This document shows, piece after piece, positions 19,530 to 28,904 of a DNA stretch of 64,000 nt. Origin of the DNA: Cupriavidus respiraculi (lineage in GTDB: Bacteria; Pseudomonadota; Gammaproteobacteria; Burkholderiales; Burkholderiaceae); NCBI RefSeq assembly GCF_914271545.1, contig NZ_CAJZAH010000002.1:1518459-1582458 (forward strand). The letters are read 5' to 3'. The notes below the pieces were generated by a model that saw nothing but the letters and a program-made list of their open reading frames with translations, was not told the origin of the DNA and did no database searches. Position numbers and translations under genes: made by a program. Within the stretch, counting starts at the first letter, position 1. Each line of letters opens with the position of its first letter.

Positions 19530-21659
19530 ATGTCCTCCATCCAGAACACCGCCTTCCCGCGCCGCGCGCCGCTGGCCGCCGCCGCCCTGCTTGTCGCCAC
19601 CAACGCCTTTGCGCAGGCCAACCCGTCCGCCCCAGCCCCGGCCTCCACCGCCGCGCCCGCCACGCTCAACGAAGTGGTGGTCACCGCCAATCCGCTGGGC
19701 AGCGCCCTCAACGAAATGGTCGCCCCGGTTTCGGTGCTGCAGGGCGACGGCCTGACGCTGCGCCAGGGCAGCACCATCGGGGAAACGCTGGACCGCCTGC
19801 CGGGCGTGTCGACCACTTACTTCGGCCCCAACGCGAGCCGCCCGGTGATCCGCGGCCTCGATGGCGACCGCATCAAGATGCTGCAGAACGGCGGCGCCAC
19901 CATCGACGCCTCGACGCTGTCCTACGACCACGCCGTGCCCATCGACCCGCTGGTGGCCGAGCGCATCGAAGTGGTGCGCGGACCGGCCGCGCTGATGTAC
20001 GGCGGCAACGCGCTCGGTGGCGTGGTCAACGTCATCGACAACCGCATCCCCAAGGAGCCCATCGAGGGCGTGACCGGCGCGCTGGACCTGGGCGCCACCA
20101 TCGACGGGGACGCGGCCCGCAACGCCAGTGCGCTGATCGAGGCCGGCAACGGCCGCTTCGCCGTGCATGCCGATGCCTTCGCCCGCAAGACGAGCGACCT
20201 GCGCATTCCCGGCTATGCCCGCAGCGCGCGCCTGCGCGAGAGCCAGCCGCTGGCCGAAGGCGAGACCGAAGTCTCCGGCCGCCTGCCGAACACCAACGCC
20301 AACCAGGAAGGCGGCGCGCTGGGCGGCTCCTATACCTGGGCGGACGGCTTCGTCGGCGCCAACTACAGCACCTATCGCAACGACTACGGCACGCCGGCCG
20401 AGGAGGGCGTGCGCCTGGACATGAAGCAGGACCGCTTTGCGCTGGAAGGCGAGGCCCGCAACCTGTCCGCCAACACCCGCGGCCTGTTCGAATCGGTCAA
20501 GGCCAAGGTCGGCTTCACCGACTACGAGCACCGGGAGATCGAGGACGGGGAGACCGGCACGGTCTTCAAGAACCGCGGCTGGGATGCCCGTTTCGAGGCC
20601 CGCCACGCCAATATCGGCGGCATGTCGGGCGTGATCGGCACCCAGTTCGGCGCCACGCGCTTCTCGGCGCTGGGCGAGGAAGCCTTCGTGCCGAGCACCG
20701 ATACCGACAACGCGGCGCTGTTCGTCTTCGAGGAACTGCCGCTGGACGCCAATGGCGACCTGAAGCTGAACCTTGGCGGACGCCTGGACCACAGCAAGGT
20801 CAAGGCGCGGGCGAACGGCAACGAGCGCTTCGCGGACGCCGAGCGCAGCTTCAACGCCACCAGCGCCTCCGCGGGGCTGCTCTACAAGCTGGCGCCGGCC
20901 TGGTCGCTGACGTCGAACGTCGCGTACACCGAGCGCGCGCCGACGTTCTACGAGCTCTACGCCAACGGCCCCCATGTGGCCACCGGCGCGTGGGAACAGG
21001 GCGATCCGAACGCGAACAAGGAACGCGCGACCTCGCTGGACCTGGGCGTGCGCTTCCGGCAGGGCGACCACAGCGCCGGCGTGTCCGGCTACTACAGCCG
21101 CTTCTCGAACTACCTCGCGCTGTCGAACACCGGCAATGCGCGCGACGAGGAGGGCAACCTGGTCGAGCCCGGCAGCGAGGGCGCGCTGCCCGAGCTGCGC
21201 TACCTCGGCGTACCCGCGACGCTGTACGGCTTCGAGGCCGAAGGCAAGACCCGCCTCGCCCGCCGGCTGCTGGGCAGCGGCGACACGCTGGACTTCGAGG
21301 CCCGGGCCGACTACGTGCGCGGCGAGAACCGCGAGACCGGCGAGCCGCTGCCGCGGCTGTCGCCGCTGCGGCTGGCCGGCGCGCTGGTCTATGGCGCGGG
21401 CGCGTTCGGCGCGCGCGTGGACGTGACCTGGTCCGCGCGGCAGAGCCGCGTGCCGGCCAACGACACGCCGACCGATGCCTACACCATGCTGGGCGTGGCG
21501 CTCACCTACAAGATCAAGAGCGGCCGCACACAGACGCTGCTCTATGTGCGCGGCGACAACCTGACCAACGAGGAGGCGCGCAGCGCCACCTCCCTGCTGC
21601 GCGACATCGCGCCGCTGGCGGGCCGCAGCGTCAAGATCGGGATGCGCACGACGTTCTGA
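19530..21659 (+). CDS. ZnuD-like TonB-dependent outer-membrane receptor
   Basis: A 709-residue TonB-dependent receptor: signal peptide ending AFAQA, TonB-box region LNEVVVTANP, plug domain (about 45-165) with SYDHAVPIDPLVAERIEVVRGPAALMYGGNALGGVVNVI, typical of the ZnuD branch, then a 22-strand barrel ending in SVKIGMRTTF with terminal Phe. ZnuD proteins import zinc across the outer membrane. Third gene after cobW and the small protein, 140 bases downstream of the latter. Confidence 0.87.
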   Translation: MSSIQNTAFPRRAPLAAAALLVATNAFAQANPSAPAPASTAAPATLNEVVVTANPLGSALNEMVAPVSVLQGDGLTLRQGSTIGETLDRLPGVSTTYFGPNASRPVIRGLDGDRIKMLQNGGATIDASTLSYDHAVPIDPLVAERIEVVRGPAALMYGGNALGGVVNVIDNRIPKEPIEGVTGALDLGATIDGDAARNASALIEAGNGRFAVHADAFARKTSDLRIPGYARSARLRESQPLAEGETEVSGRLPNTNANQEGGALGGSYTWADGFVGANYSTYRNDYGTPAEEGVRLDMKQDRFALEGEARNLSANTRGLFESVKAKVGFTDYEHREIEDGETGTVFKNRGWDARFEARHANIGGMSGVIGTQFGATRFSALGEEAFVPSTDTDNAALFVFEELPLDANGDLKLNLGGRLDHSKVKARANGNERFADAERSFNATSASAGLLYKLAPAWSLTSNVAYTERAPTFYELYANGPHVATGAWEQGDPNANKERATSLDLGVRFRQGDHSAGVSGYYSRFSNYLALSNTGNARDEEGNLVEPGSEGALPELRYLGVPATLYGFEAEGKTRLARRLLGSGDTLDFEARADYVRGENRETGEPLPRLSPLRLAGALVYGAGAFGARVDVTWSARQSRVPANDTPTDAYTMLGVALTYKIKSGRTQTLLYVRGDNLTNEEARSATSLLRDIAPLAGRSVKIGMRTTF

Positions 21660-21683
21660 CCCGGTCCGGCACTGGCGGCCGCT

Positions 21684-22649
21684 TCAGGCGGCCAGCCGGT
21701 GCTCCAGCACGGCCGGCTCGCGGTCGGCGAGGATCGCATGCAGCGACGCCAGGTCGCGCGGATCGGGGTCGAGCCACGCGTCGAGGTTCTCGCGCCGGAT
21801 CGGCACGATGCAGCGATCGTGGCCGGCCGCCGCCACTTCGGGCGGCGGCTCGTCGGTGATCGCGGCGAACGAGAACAGGTCCGGCTCGCCATCGCGCCCC
21901 TTGTGGAACGACCACAGGCAGGCCACCAGCATCTCGCGCGCTGGCCGCGGGCGGAATTCCAGCACCACGTTCTGCGGACGCTCGCCCTCGCGCAGCTCCC
22001 GGTGCTCGACCCGGTGGCGCGGGACGTTCTCGAAGAAGGCATTGACGACCAGGATGCCGTGGCGATAGCCGAACAGCTCCCGCCACGCGCCTTCCAGCGC
22101 GTCGCGCCGCGCGTTGTACGTGCCCGGCTTGCGCTTTTCCATCTCCTCGGTCCAGCCGGGCAGCCGGCACTGGTAGCGCATCGGTACCAGCTTGCGCTGG
22201 CCGTCCTTGACCACCATCACCGGGGCATAGTGGCCCGGAAAGATGCGCGCGTCGTCGGCCGCCGGCGCGGTGCGCCGCAGGTCGGCCAGGTTGCGCTGCG
22301 CCCGCGCGATCTTGTCGGCGGCGATCCGCCGGTCGTTTTCGGCCTTCTTCGTGATTCGCGCGGCCAGGGCTCGTTCGGCCTCGGCCAGCCGCGTGCGCTG
22401 CTGGAACAGTTCGGCCTCGAAGGCGTTGGCCAGCTCGCGGTCGCCGGCCTCCACGAGACCGGCGAGCTCGCGCTCCCGTTCGTCCCGCGGCTGGGCCAAG
22501 GCGGCGCGCATCGCCTTGGGAATGCGGTGCCATCCCCCGTCGCGGCGCCGGGTCCAGAACAGTTCGACGAAACGCTCGAAGCTGAGCACCGCGCCGTACT
22601 CCCGGGAGAACCGGCGGAAGTCGGCTTCGATCTGCGCGGAGTAACACAT
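21684..22649 (-). CDS. SRAP-domain protein (YedK/HMCES family), variant
   Basis: SRAP proteins crosslink to abasic sites in single-stranded DNA through Cys2, exposed after Met removal; here the N-terminus MCYSAQ keeps it. Later motifs are TYNARRDAL and GHDRCIVPI, which supplies the conserved His. Two departures: a charged, coiled-coil-like insertion of about 100 residues (about 40-130) makes the protein 321 residues against the usual 220, and the usual Glu of LWE is Ser (ACLWSFH). Convergent with the TonB receptor and divergent from gdhA. Confidence 0.82.
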   Translation of the reverse strand: MCYSAQIEADFRRFSREYGAVLSFERFVELFWTRRRDGGWHRIPKAMRAALAQPRDERERELAGLVEAGDRELANAFEAELFQQRTRLAEAERALAARITKKAENDRRIAADKIARAQRNLADLRRTAPAADDARIFPGHYAPVMVVKDGQRKLVPMRYQCRLPGWTEEMEKRKPGTYNARRDALEGAWRELFGYRHGILVVNAFFENVPRHRVEHRELREGERPQNVVLEFRPRPAREMLVACLWSFHKGRDGEPDLFSFAAITDEPPPEVAAAGHDRCIVPIRRENLDAWLDPDPRDLASLHAILADREPAVLEHRLAA

Positions 22650-22862
22650 GGATGGCCTCCCTGGCGGCATGGGTGCTAACGCGGGCGCGCGCAACGCCAT
22701 CATGCCATCGTCCACCGCCCTGCCGGCGGGCGCGCGCAAAGCCCGTGCTACAGTCGAACCTCCCAATCGGCCGGTGCCCGCCCCGCGCGGCGCCGCCTTC
22801 CGACGAGCAAACAGCCCGGCACGTACCGGGCGCCGTCGATAAACTTCAGCCAGATCATTCCC

Positions 22863-24206
22863 GTGACAGCACTTTCCCTCGACGCATTCCTGGCCGGCGT
22901 TTCCCGGCGCGACCCCGACCAACCTGAATTCCTCCAGGCCGTGAAGGAAGTCATGATGACCCTGTGGCCGTTCGTCGAGCGAAATCCGCGCTATGGCCAG
23001 CAGGCGCTGCTGGAGCGGCTGGTGGAACCCGAGCGGATCATCCAGTTCCGCGTCGCATGGGTCGACGACCGCGGCCAGGTGCAGGTCAACCGGGCGTTCC
23101 GCGTGCAGCACAGCTCGGCCATCGGTCCGTACAAGGGCGGCATGCGCTTTCACCCGACGGTGAACCTGTCGGTGCTCAAGTTCCTCGGCTTCGAGCAGAC
23201 CTTCAAGAACGCGCTGACCACGCTGCCGATGGGCGGCGGCAAGGGCGGCTCGGACTTCGATCCCAAGGGCAAGTCGGACGGCGAGGTGATGCGCTTCTGC
23301 CAGGCGCTGATGACCGAGCTGCACCGCCACCTGGGCCCGGACACCGACGTGCCCGCAGGCGACATGGGCGTGGGGGCGCGCGAGGTCGGCTTCATGGCCG
23401 GCATGATGAAGAAGCTGACCAACGACGCGGCGTGCGTGTTTACCGGCAAGGGGCTGGCGTTCGGCGGCTCGCTGATGCGCCCCGAAGCCACGGGCTATGG
23501 CGCGGTCTATTTCGCGCGCGAGATGCTGCACCGCCGCGGGCGCGAGTTCGACGGGCTGCGCGTGCTGATCTCCGGTTCGGGCAATGTCGCCCAGTACGCC
23601 GCCGAAAAGGCCATCGAGCTGGGCGCCAAGGTACTGACGCTGTCCGACTCCGGCGGCGTGCTGCACTACCCGGACGGCATCGACGCCGAGCAGCTGGCGG
23701 AGCTGATGACCTTCAAGAACGAGCAGCGCGGCCGCCTGCAGGACTTCGCGCAGGCGCGCGGACTGCGCTTCGAGCCGGGCCGCACGCCGTGGCACGTGCC
23801 GGCGGACGTCGCGCTGCCGTGCGCGACGCAGAACGAGCTGAACGCCGACGACGCGCGCACGCTGCTGGCCAACGGCGTGTTCTGCGTGGCCGAGGGCGCC
23901 AACATGCCCTCCACGCTCGAGGCGGTGGACGTGTTCCTTGCCGCGCGCATCCTGTACGCACCGGGCAAGGCCAGCAACGCCGGCGGCGTGGCCACCTCGG
24001 GACTCGAAATGGCGCAGAACGCCATGCGCCTGTCCTGGCATCACGCCGAGGTCGACGAGAAGCTGCACGCGATCATGAAGGACATCCACCAGAACTGCAT
24101 CCACCACGGCCAGAAGGAAGACGGCTATATCAACTACGTCGAGGGCGCCAACGTGGCGGGCTTCGTCAAGGTGGCCGACGCGATGCTGGCGCAGGGCGTC
24201 ATCTAG
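22863..24206 (+). CDS. gdhA: NADP-specific glutamate dehydrogenase
   Basis: Reductive amination of 2-oxoglutarate to glutamate, or the reverse. The 447 residues match hexameric bacterial GDH: substrate loop GPYKGGMRFHP, catalytic Lys127 in MGGGKGGSDFDPKGK, DVPAGDMGVG with catalytic Asp, and Rossmann ISGSGNVAQYAAEKA. Start is GTG 22863 (MTALSLDAF); no upstream ATG is in a better place. Monocistronic, followed by its own intergenic region. Confidence 0.95.
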   Translation: MTALSLDAFLAGVSRRDPDQPEFLQAVKEVMMTLWPFVERNPRYGQQALLERLVEPERIIQFRVAWVDDRGQVQVNRAFRVQHSSAIGPYKGGMRFHPTVNLSVLKFLGFEQTFKNALTTLPMGGGKGGSDFDPKGKSDGEVMRFCQALMTELHRHLGPDTDVPAGDMGVGAREVGFMAGMMKKLTNDAACVFTGKGLAFGGSLMRPEATGYGAVYFAREMLHRRGREFDGLRVLISGSGNVAQYAAEKAIELGAKVLTLSDSGGVLHYPDGIDAEQLAELMTFKNEQRGRLQDFAQARGLRFEPGRTPWHVPADVALPCATQNELNADDARTLLANGVFCVAEGANMPSTLEAVDVFLAARILYAPGKASNAGGVATSGLEMAQNAMRLSWHHAEVDEKLHAIMKDIHQNCIHHGQKEDGYINYVEGANVAGFVKVADAMLAQGVI

Positions 24207-24311
24207 CGCCCCGGCGCGCATGGGCGGCCCCGCAACCGCGGTGCGCCGCGCACCCGCGCGGGGCATCCGGAGCCTCGCCGCGGTGCAGCGCGGCACGCGG
24301 GTCTATCCGTC

Positions 24312-24341
24312 TTGACACCCCTGGAGGCCGCTCCCGACAAT
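24312..24341 (+). promoter_or_regulatory. Promoter of the ABC binding-protein gene
   Basis: Consensus -35 TTGACA (24312-24317), 18-base spacer, -10 GACAAT (24336-24341), 32 bases before the ATG at 24374. Confidence 0.65.
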
Positions 24342-24373
24342 GCGGCCACACCACCACCTCACAGGGGTCTTCG

Positions 24374-25954
24374 ATGCAATCCGTTCGTCGTTCGCTGCGT
24401 GCCGCGGCGCTGGCCACAAGCCTTGCCTTCGGCGTCGCCGCCCTGCCCGTGCAGGCGGCAGGGCTGACCATCGGCCTGTCCGGCGATATCACCTCCCTCG
24501 ACCCGCACTATCACAACGTCACGCCCAACGCGAACGTGGCCGAGCACATGTTCGAGACGCTGATCGCGAAGGACGAGAAGATGCGCTTCAAGCCGGCGCT
24601 GGCGACGAGCTGGAAGGCGGTCGACGACACCACGTGGGAAGTGAAGCTGCGCCCCGGCGTGAAATTCCACGACGGCAGCGAGTTCACGTCGGCCGACGTC
24701 GTGTACTCGCTGAACCGGCCCGCCACGGTCAAGAACAGCCCCTCGCCGTACACCATCTACACCAAAGGCTTCAAGGACATCGCCGCAGTCGACAAGCTGA
24801 CCGTGCGCATCACCACCAACGGCCCTTACCCGCTGGTGCCGAACGACCTGTCGACCATCTACATGGTGTCGAAGAAGGCCGCCGAGAACGCCAGCAGCGA
24901 CGACTTCAACAGCGGCAAGGCGATGATCGGCACCGGACCCTACAAGTTCGCCGCGTTCCGCAAGGGCGATCGCGTGGAACTCACCCGCAACGACGCCTAC
25001 TGGGGCAGCAAGCCGGAGTGGGATACCGTGTCGCTGCGCATCCTGACCAACGACGCGCCGCGCGTGGCGGCGCTGCTGGCCGGCGACGTGCAGGTGATCG
25101 AGAACGTGCCCACCTCGGACGTGCGCAAGCTCTCCGGCGATGCCAACGTCTCGGTGTTCAAGGTGCCGACGTTCCGCATGATGTACCTGCACCTGGACAG
25201 CAATCGCGACGTCTCGCCGTTCGTGGCCGACAAGAGCGGCAAGCCGCTGGCGAAGAACCCGCTCAAGGATGCGCGCGTGCGCGAGGCCATCTCCAAGGCC
25301 ATCTCGCGCCAGGCCATCGTCGAGCGCGTGATGGAAGGCGCGGCAGAGCCCACCGGGCAACTCGTCAACAGCACGCTGTTCGGCCATGTGCCCAACCTCA
25401 AGCCCGACGCGCTGGACGCGGCCGGCGCGAAGAAGCTGCTGGCCGAGGCCGGCTATCCCGAAGGCTTCCAGCTGACGCTGCACGCGCCGAACAACCGCTA
25501 CGTCAACGACGAGCAGGTGGCGCAGGCGATCGCCTCGATGCTGACCCGCATCGGCATCCAGACCCGCGTCGAGGCGATGCCGTCGGCGACGTTCTTCACG
25601 CGCGCCAACAAGCTGGAATTCTCCTTCATGCTGGCCGGCTGGGGCGCGGATACCGGCGAGGCCGGCTCGTCGCTGAAGTCGCTGCTGGCGACCTATGACA
25701 CGGCCAAGGGCTGGGGCGCCTCCAACCGGGGCCGCTACAGCAATCCGGCGCTGGACGCCAAGCTGACCACGGCGCTGACGACCATCGACGACAAGGCACG
25801 CGAGAAGCTGCTGCAGGAAGCCACCGAGATCGGCGTCAAGGACTATGGCGTGATCCCGCTGTACTACCAGATCAACGTCTGGGCGGCCAAGAAAGGCTAC
25901 AAGGTGATCCCGCGCCAGGACGAGCGCACCTACGCGTTCAGCATCACGCGCTGA
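24374..25954 (+). CDS. Dipeptide/oligopeptide-type ABC transporter substrate-binding protein
   Basis: Family 5 periplasmic solute-binding protein of 526 residues with signal peptide ending LPVQA-AGLT. Family segments: DITSLDPHYHN, the ALATSWKAVDDTTWEVKLRPGVKFHDG block, and the C-terminal DYGVIPLYYQINVWA. Substrate unknown (peptides, opines or glutathione in relatives). Permease and ATPase genes are not adjacent in the window, so it may work with a transporter encoded elsewhere. Strong own promoter and terminator. Confidence 0.9.
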   Translation: MQSVRRSLRAAALATSLAFGVAALPVQAAGLTIGLSGDITSLDPHYHNVTPNANVAEHMFETLIAKDEKMRFKPALATSWKAVDDTTWEVKLRPGVKFHDGSEFTSADVVYSLNRPATVKNSPSPYTIYTKGFKDIAAVDKLTVRITTNGPYPLVPNDLSTIYMVSKKAAENASSDDFNSGKAMIGTGPYKFAAFRKGDRVELTRNDAYWGSKPEWDTVSLRILTNDAPRVAALLAGDVQVIENVPTSDVRKLSGDANVSVFKVPTFRMMYLHLDSNRDVSPFVADKSGKPLAKNPLKDARVREAISKAISRQAIVERVMEGAAEPTGQLVNSTLFGHVPNLKPDALDAAGAKKLLAEAGYPEGFQLTLHAPNNRYVNDEQVAQAIASMLTRIGIQTRVEAMPSATFFTRANKLEFSFMLAGWGADTGEAGSSLKSLLATYDTAKGWGASNRGRYSNPALDAKLTTALTTIDDKAREKLLQEATEIGVKDYGVIPLYYQINVWAAKKGYKVIPRQDERTYAFSITR

Positions 25955-25990
25955 TGCGCGGGCGCCGTCGCGGCGCCCGCAGCGGTAAGG

Positions 25991-26021
25991 GCCGGTCCTT
26001 GGCGAGGGGCCGGCTTTTTTT
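25991..26021 (+). terminator. Intrinsic terminator
   Basis: GCCGGTCC, seven-base loop, GGGGCCGGC followed by seven T. Ends the binding-protein transcript just before the convergent acetyltransferase gene. Confidence 0.85.
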
Positions 26022-26035
26022 ACGCCCGTTACGCC

Positions 26036-26599
26036 TTACGCGCCGTCGCGGGCTCGCGTACCGAACGATTCCGGCACCAGCGAGTACACCGCGGCCGCGC
26101 ACGGCACGCCATGCAGCACCAGCCGGTTGCGCGCGATGCATTCGAGCAGCGCGCCGGTTTTCTCGGCGACGCGCCGGCTCGCCGCGTTGTGCTCGGCGGC
26201 GATGATTTCCACGCGCGTCAGGCGCAGGCGGTGAAAGCCGTAGCAGGCCATCAGCACCGCCGCCCTTGTGGCCAGCCCCTGCCCCTGCCGGCTCTGCCGG
26301 ATCCAGTAGCCCAGGTTGGCCATGCCGTGCTCGGGCGCGAGCTGGTTCAGCGCGACGCCGCCGAACAGCTCGCGGCCATCGGGCGAGAACACGCCGATAT
26401 CGTAGGAATAGCCGGCCGCCAGGTTCTCGCCGCACAGCTCCACCCACAGCCGCGCATCGCGCACGCTGTAGTCGGGATGCGCCCACGGCATCCAGCGCGA
26501 CAGCGTCGGCACCGACTCGCGCACCGCGGTGGCGAACTGGCCCGCGTCGGAATAGCGGAATGGCCGCAGCGAAAAGCCGGCGCCGTGCAGCGGCAGCAT
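26036..26599 (-). CDS. GNAT-family N-acetyltransferase (RimJ/RimL type)
   Basis: A 187-residue acetyltransferase-3 domain protein: FSLRPFRYSDA opening, acetyl-CoA pyrophosphate loop RQSRQGQGLATRA, and helix AEHNAASRRVAEKTGAL. Such enzymes acetylate protein N-termini or small amines; substrate unknown. ATG 26599 leaves a ten-base gap from the upstream MBL gene; ATG 26629 would overlap it by 20 bases. Last gene of the long minus-strand run. Confidence 0.85.
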   Translation of the reverse strand: MLPLHGAGFSLRPFRYSDAGQFATAVRESVPTLSRWMPWAHPDYSVRDARLWVELCGENLAAGYSYDIGVFSPDGRELFGGVALNQLAPEHGMANLGYWIRQSRQGQGLATRAAVLMACYGFHRLRLTRVEIIAAEHNAASRRVAEKTGALLECIARNRLVLHGVPCAAAVYSLVPESFGTRARDGA

Positions 26600-26609
26600 G
26601 CCGTGGCCC

Positions 26610-27542
26610 TCAGTCCCGGTTGACAACATCGTCGCCGTCCCTGGTAGCCGCGCCCGCCTTGTCCAGCGCGGCGATCACGTCGTCGGCGATCTGCGCCAGC
26701 GTGCGGTCCGCCATGTAGCGCGCCTGGATGCGCAGCATCAGCGGCGCCTGCGCCATCCACCCGAGCAGCGCGGCCCGCGTCATGCGGCGCTGCTCCAGCA
26801 GCTTGAACTTGACCAGCACCTTCAGCGCATGCGAGGCGTTGCGCAACGGATCGGCGCGCAGGTACGCCAGGCGTCCGCCGGCGCGTTCCAGCGCCGCGCC
26901 GACGTCGGCGAACGGGCGGCCATGGCCCGGAATCACCAGCCGCACATCGAGCGCCGCGATACGCTCGAGCACCGCCGCCTGCTCGGCGAAGCCGCTTTCG
27001 CCATCGAGCTCGGGAAAGATCACGCCGAAGCCGTGCTCCCACAGCGCGTCGCCCGAGATCAGCAGGCGCTCCTGCGGCGCGAACAGCATCACCGCGTGCG
27101 GATCGTGCCCCGGGGCGGCAATCACCTGCCAGTCGATGCCGGCAAGCCGCATCACGGCGCCATCCGCGAGCAGGCCGTCGAAGGTGAAGCGGTCGCACTG
27201 CTGGCCGGTGGCGCGATAGGTCAGCGCGTCGACGTCCCAGCGCGACACCGCGTCGGCTTCCGCGGCGGGAATCCAGGTGGAAGGCGCCCATTGCCGCTGC
27301 AGCAGCGCGTTGCCGCCGCAGTGGTCCGAATGCAGGTGGGTGTTGATCAGGCGCTCCAGCGGCCGGCCGGCGAGGCCCGCCTGCACCAGCGCCAGCGTCT
27401 GCGGGGCGTGCGACACGTAGCCGGAGTCGACCAGCGCCGCGCCGCCATCGTCGACGAACAGCACGTTGTTGGCCGACAGCCAGCCGCGTTCGAAGACCTG
27501 CATGCCGGCGGGCAGCGCAAGGGCGGAGGCGGTGGCCATCAT
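26610..27542 (-). CDS. MBL-fold metallo-hydrolase
   Basis: Metallo-beta-lactamase fold protein of 310 residues with the metal motif HLHSDH (69-74), a distal APGHDPHAV, GDALWEHG and the VIPGHGRPF loop. A C-terminal helical extension (KFKLLEQRRMTRAALLGWM...) resembles the winged-helix tail of RNase-Z/lactonase-like thioesterases such as LACTB2. Substrate unknown. ATG 27542 overlaps the preceding stop (ATGA). Confidence 0.85.
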   Translation of the reverse strand: MMATASALALPAGMQVFERGWLSANNVLFVDDGGAALVDSGYVSHAPQTLALVQAGLAGRPLERLINTHLHSDHCGGNALLQRQWAPSTWIPAAEADAVSRWDVDALTYRATGQQCDRFTFDGLLADGAVMRLAGIDWQVIAAPGHDPHAVMLFAPQERLLISGDALWEHGFGVIFPELDGESGFAEQAAVLERIAALDVRLVIPGHGRPFADVGAALERAGGRLAYLRADPLRNASHALKVLVKFKLLEQRRMTRAALLGWMAQAPLMLRIQARYMADRTLAQIADDVIAALDKAGAATRDGDDVVNRD

Positions 27543-27805
27543 CGCGAAGGGTCGACAGGGGATTGCACGGTGCCCGCGGCGCGCGCCGGCAGAGCCCGCC
27601 AGATGGCGCGTTTGTCCGCATCCGGGCGCGTGCCCCAGCCGGCGATCTCCTCCAGCGTGCGCAGGCACCCCTCGCAATAGCCGTTCGCATCCATGCGGCA
27701 GATATTGCGGCAGGGCGAAGGCACCGGGCTGGCGTGCTGCGCCGCGGCGGCGCCGCGCGTCAGGTCGGCGACGAGGTCGGCAAGAAAGTCGGGATCGGCG
27801 GGCAT
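27539..27805 (-). CDS. DUF1289 family protein
   Basis: An 88-residue protein with the DUF1289 core PSPCRNICRMDANGYCEGCLRTLEEIAGW, four cysteines in C-X3-C-X7-C-X2-C arrangement suggesting a metal or Fe-S site. Function unknown. Translationally coupled to the MBL gene downstream. Confidence 0.88.
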   Translation of the reverse strand: MPADPDFLADLVADLTRGAAAAQHASPVPSPCRNICRMDANGYCEGCLRTLEEIAGWGTRPDADKRAIWRALPARAAGTVQSPVDPSR

Positions 27806-27912
27806 GGAGGTTGTGCTGGTGTCACCGCGAAGTGTAGCGCCAACGCGGCCCCGGAGCGGATATGGCGCCGCTTTTTGCGCTACGCCGTGCTGCCGTCTAC
27901 CCGTTCCCCCGC

Positions 27913-28359
27913 TCAGCCGCGCGCGGATTCCTGCTGGCGCGCGACCTTGGCCGCCAGCCTGTCGTTGAAGCGGGCGGCATCGATCAGATGGCGCTCGTGC
28001 ACGCCCTCGGAAATCTTGTCCTCGCCGTCCCACGCGCTCAGTTCGAAGCGCAGCTTGCGGCCCTCGATGGCGACCAGCTCGCCCTTGACCGTGATGGTCA
28101 TGCCGGCGGGCGTCGGCGCCAGATGGGAGAAGCTGACCAGCGTGCCCAGCGACTGCTCGCGCGGCCAGTCCAGGTGTTCCAGCAGCATCTGCAGGCAGGC
28201 GCACTCCATGATGCCGACCATATAGCCGGTGGCGAGCACGTCGGGCATGTCGGCGCAGCCGGGGATGTCGTCGTACAGATTGGGCACGGTGGCCTTGGGC
28301 GGCACGGTGTACTGCCAGGTGAAGGTCTGGCCCGCGGCCAGCGGCGGTCTCGTCGTCAT
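27913..28359 (-). CDS. Hotdog thioesterase, FlK-like
   Basis: A 148-residue single-hotdog protein. VLATGYMVGIMECACLQML, SLGTLVSFSHLAPTPAGMTI and the long C-terminal helix match the fluoroacetyl-CoA thioesterase (FlK) family. The catalytic set seems conserved: Thr44, Glu52 and His79 correspond to FlK Thr42, Glu50 and His76. Most members hydrolyse ordinary acyl-CoAs; given the leucine-catabolic surroundings, a branched or short acyl-CoA is the likelier substrate. Start overlaps the upstream stop (ATGA). Confidence 0.78.
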   Translation of the reverse strand: MTTRPPLAAGQTFTWQYTVPPKATVPNLYDDIPGCADMPDVLATGYMVGIMECACLQMLLEHLDWPREQSLGTLVSFSHLAPTPAGMTITVKGELVAIEGRKLRFELSAWDGEDKISEGVHERHLIDAARFNDRLAAKVARQQESARG

Positions 28360-28868
28360 GCGCTCTCCTGCGCGACATCGGCCACTTCCGCGCCGGTCAT
28401 GGCCTGCAATTGCTGCGGCGTGAGATTGAACACCGCGTGCGGATGCCCCGCGGCGGCCCACAGGCTGTCGTAGCGGAACAGGTCCCGGTCCAGCAGCATC
28501 ACCGGCGCCACCGCATGGCCGATCGGGCAGACGCCGCCGATGGCATAGCCGGTCTTCTCGCGCACGAAGCGGGCGTCGGCCTTGCCCAGCGCCCCGACGC
28601 GCGCCGCCACCTTGGCTTCGTCGACGCGATTGCCGCCGCTGGCGATCACCAGCACCGGCGCATCGTCGGCCAGGCGCCGGAAGATGATCGACTTGGCGAT
28701 CTGCTCGACCTGGCAGCCCAGGCCGGCGGCGGCCTCGGCCGAGGTCTTGCCGCTGGCGGGCAGCATCACGATGGGCCGGTCGTGGCCCAGGGCGGCCAGC
28801 AGGCCGGCCACGCGCCGCGCGGCGTCCGGAAGCGCTTCGCCGGCGGCATTCGCTGCGGGGTTCTGCAT
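28356..28868 (-). CDS. YbaK/ProX-type aminoacyl-tRNA deacylase
   Basis: A 170-residue YbaK/EbsC-domain protein that likely edits mischarged tRNA, such as Cys-tRNA(Pro). Conserved features are QIAKSIIFR (catalytic Lys region), ASGGNRVDEAK, and the GYAIGGVCPIGH loop near the C-terminus. Coupled to the FlK-like gene. Confidence 0.87.
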   Translation of the reverse strand: MQNPAANAAGEALPDAARRVAGLLAALGHDRPIVMLPASGKTSAEAAAGLGCQVEQIAKSIIFRRLADDAPVLVIASGGNRVDEAKVAARVGALGKADARFVREKTGYAIGGVCPIGHAVAPVMLLDRDLFRYDSLWAAAGHPHAVFNLTPQQLQAMTGAEVADVAQESA

Positions 28869-28904
28869 GCGGGAAGTCTCCTGTTCTCGTTTTCGCCGGC
28901 GCGC

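Noticed and set aside
17373-21071. Open frame of over 1200 codons on the minus strand
   Set aside because: It lies opposite the dksA-cobW-ZnuD genes, has Arg/Ala/Gly/His-rich shadow composition, no domain and no start context.
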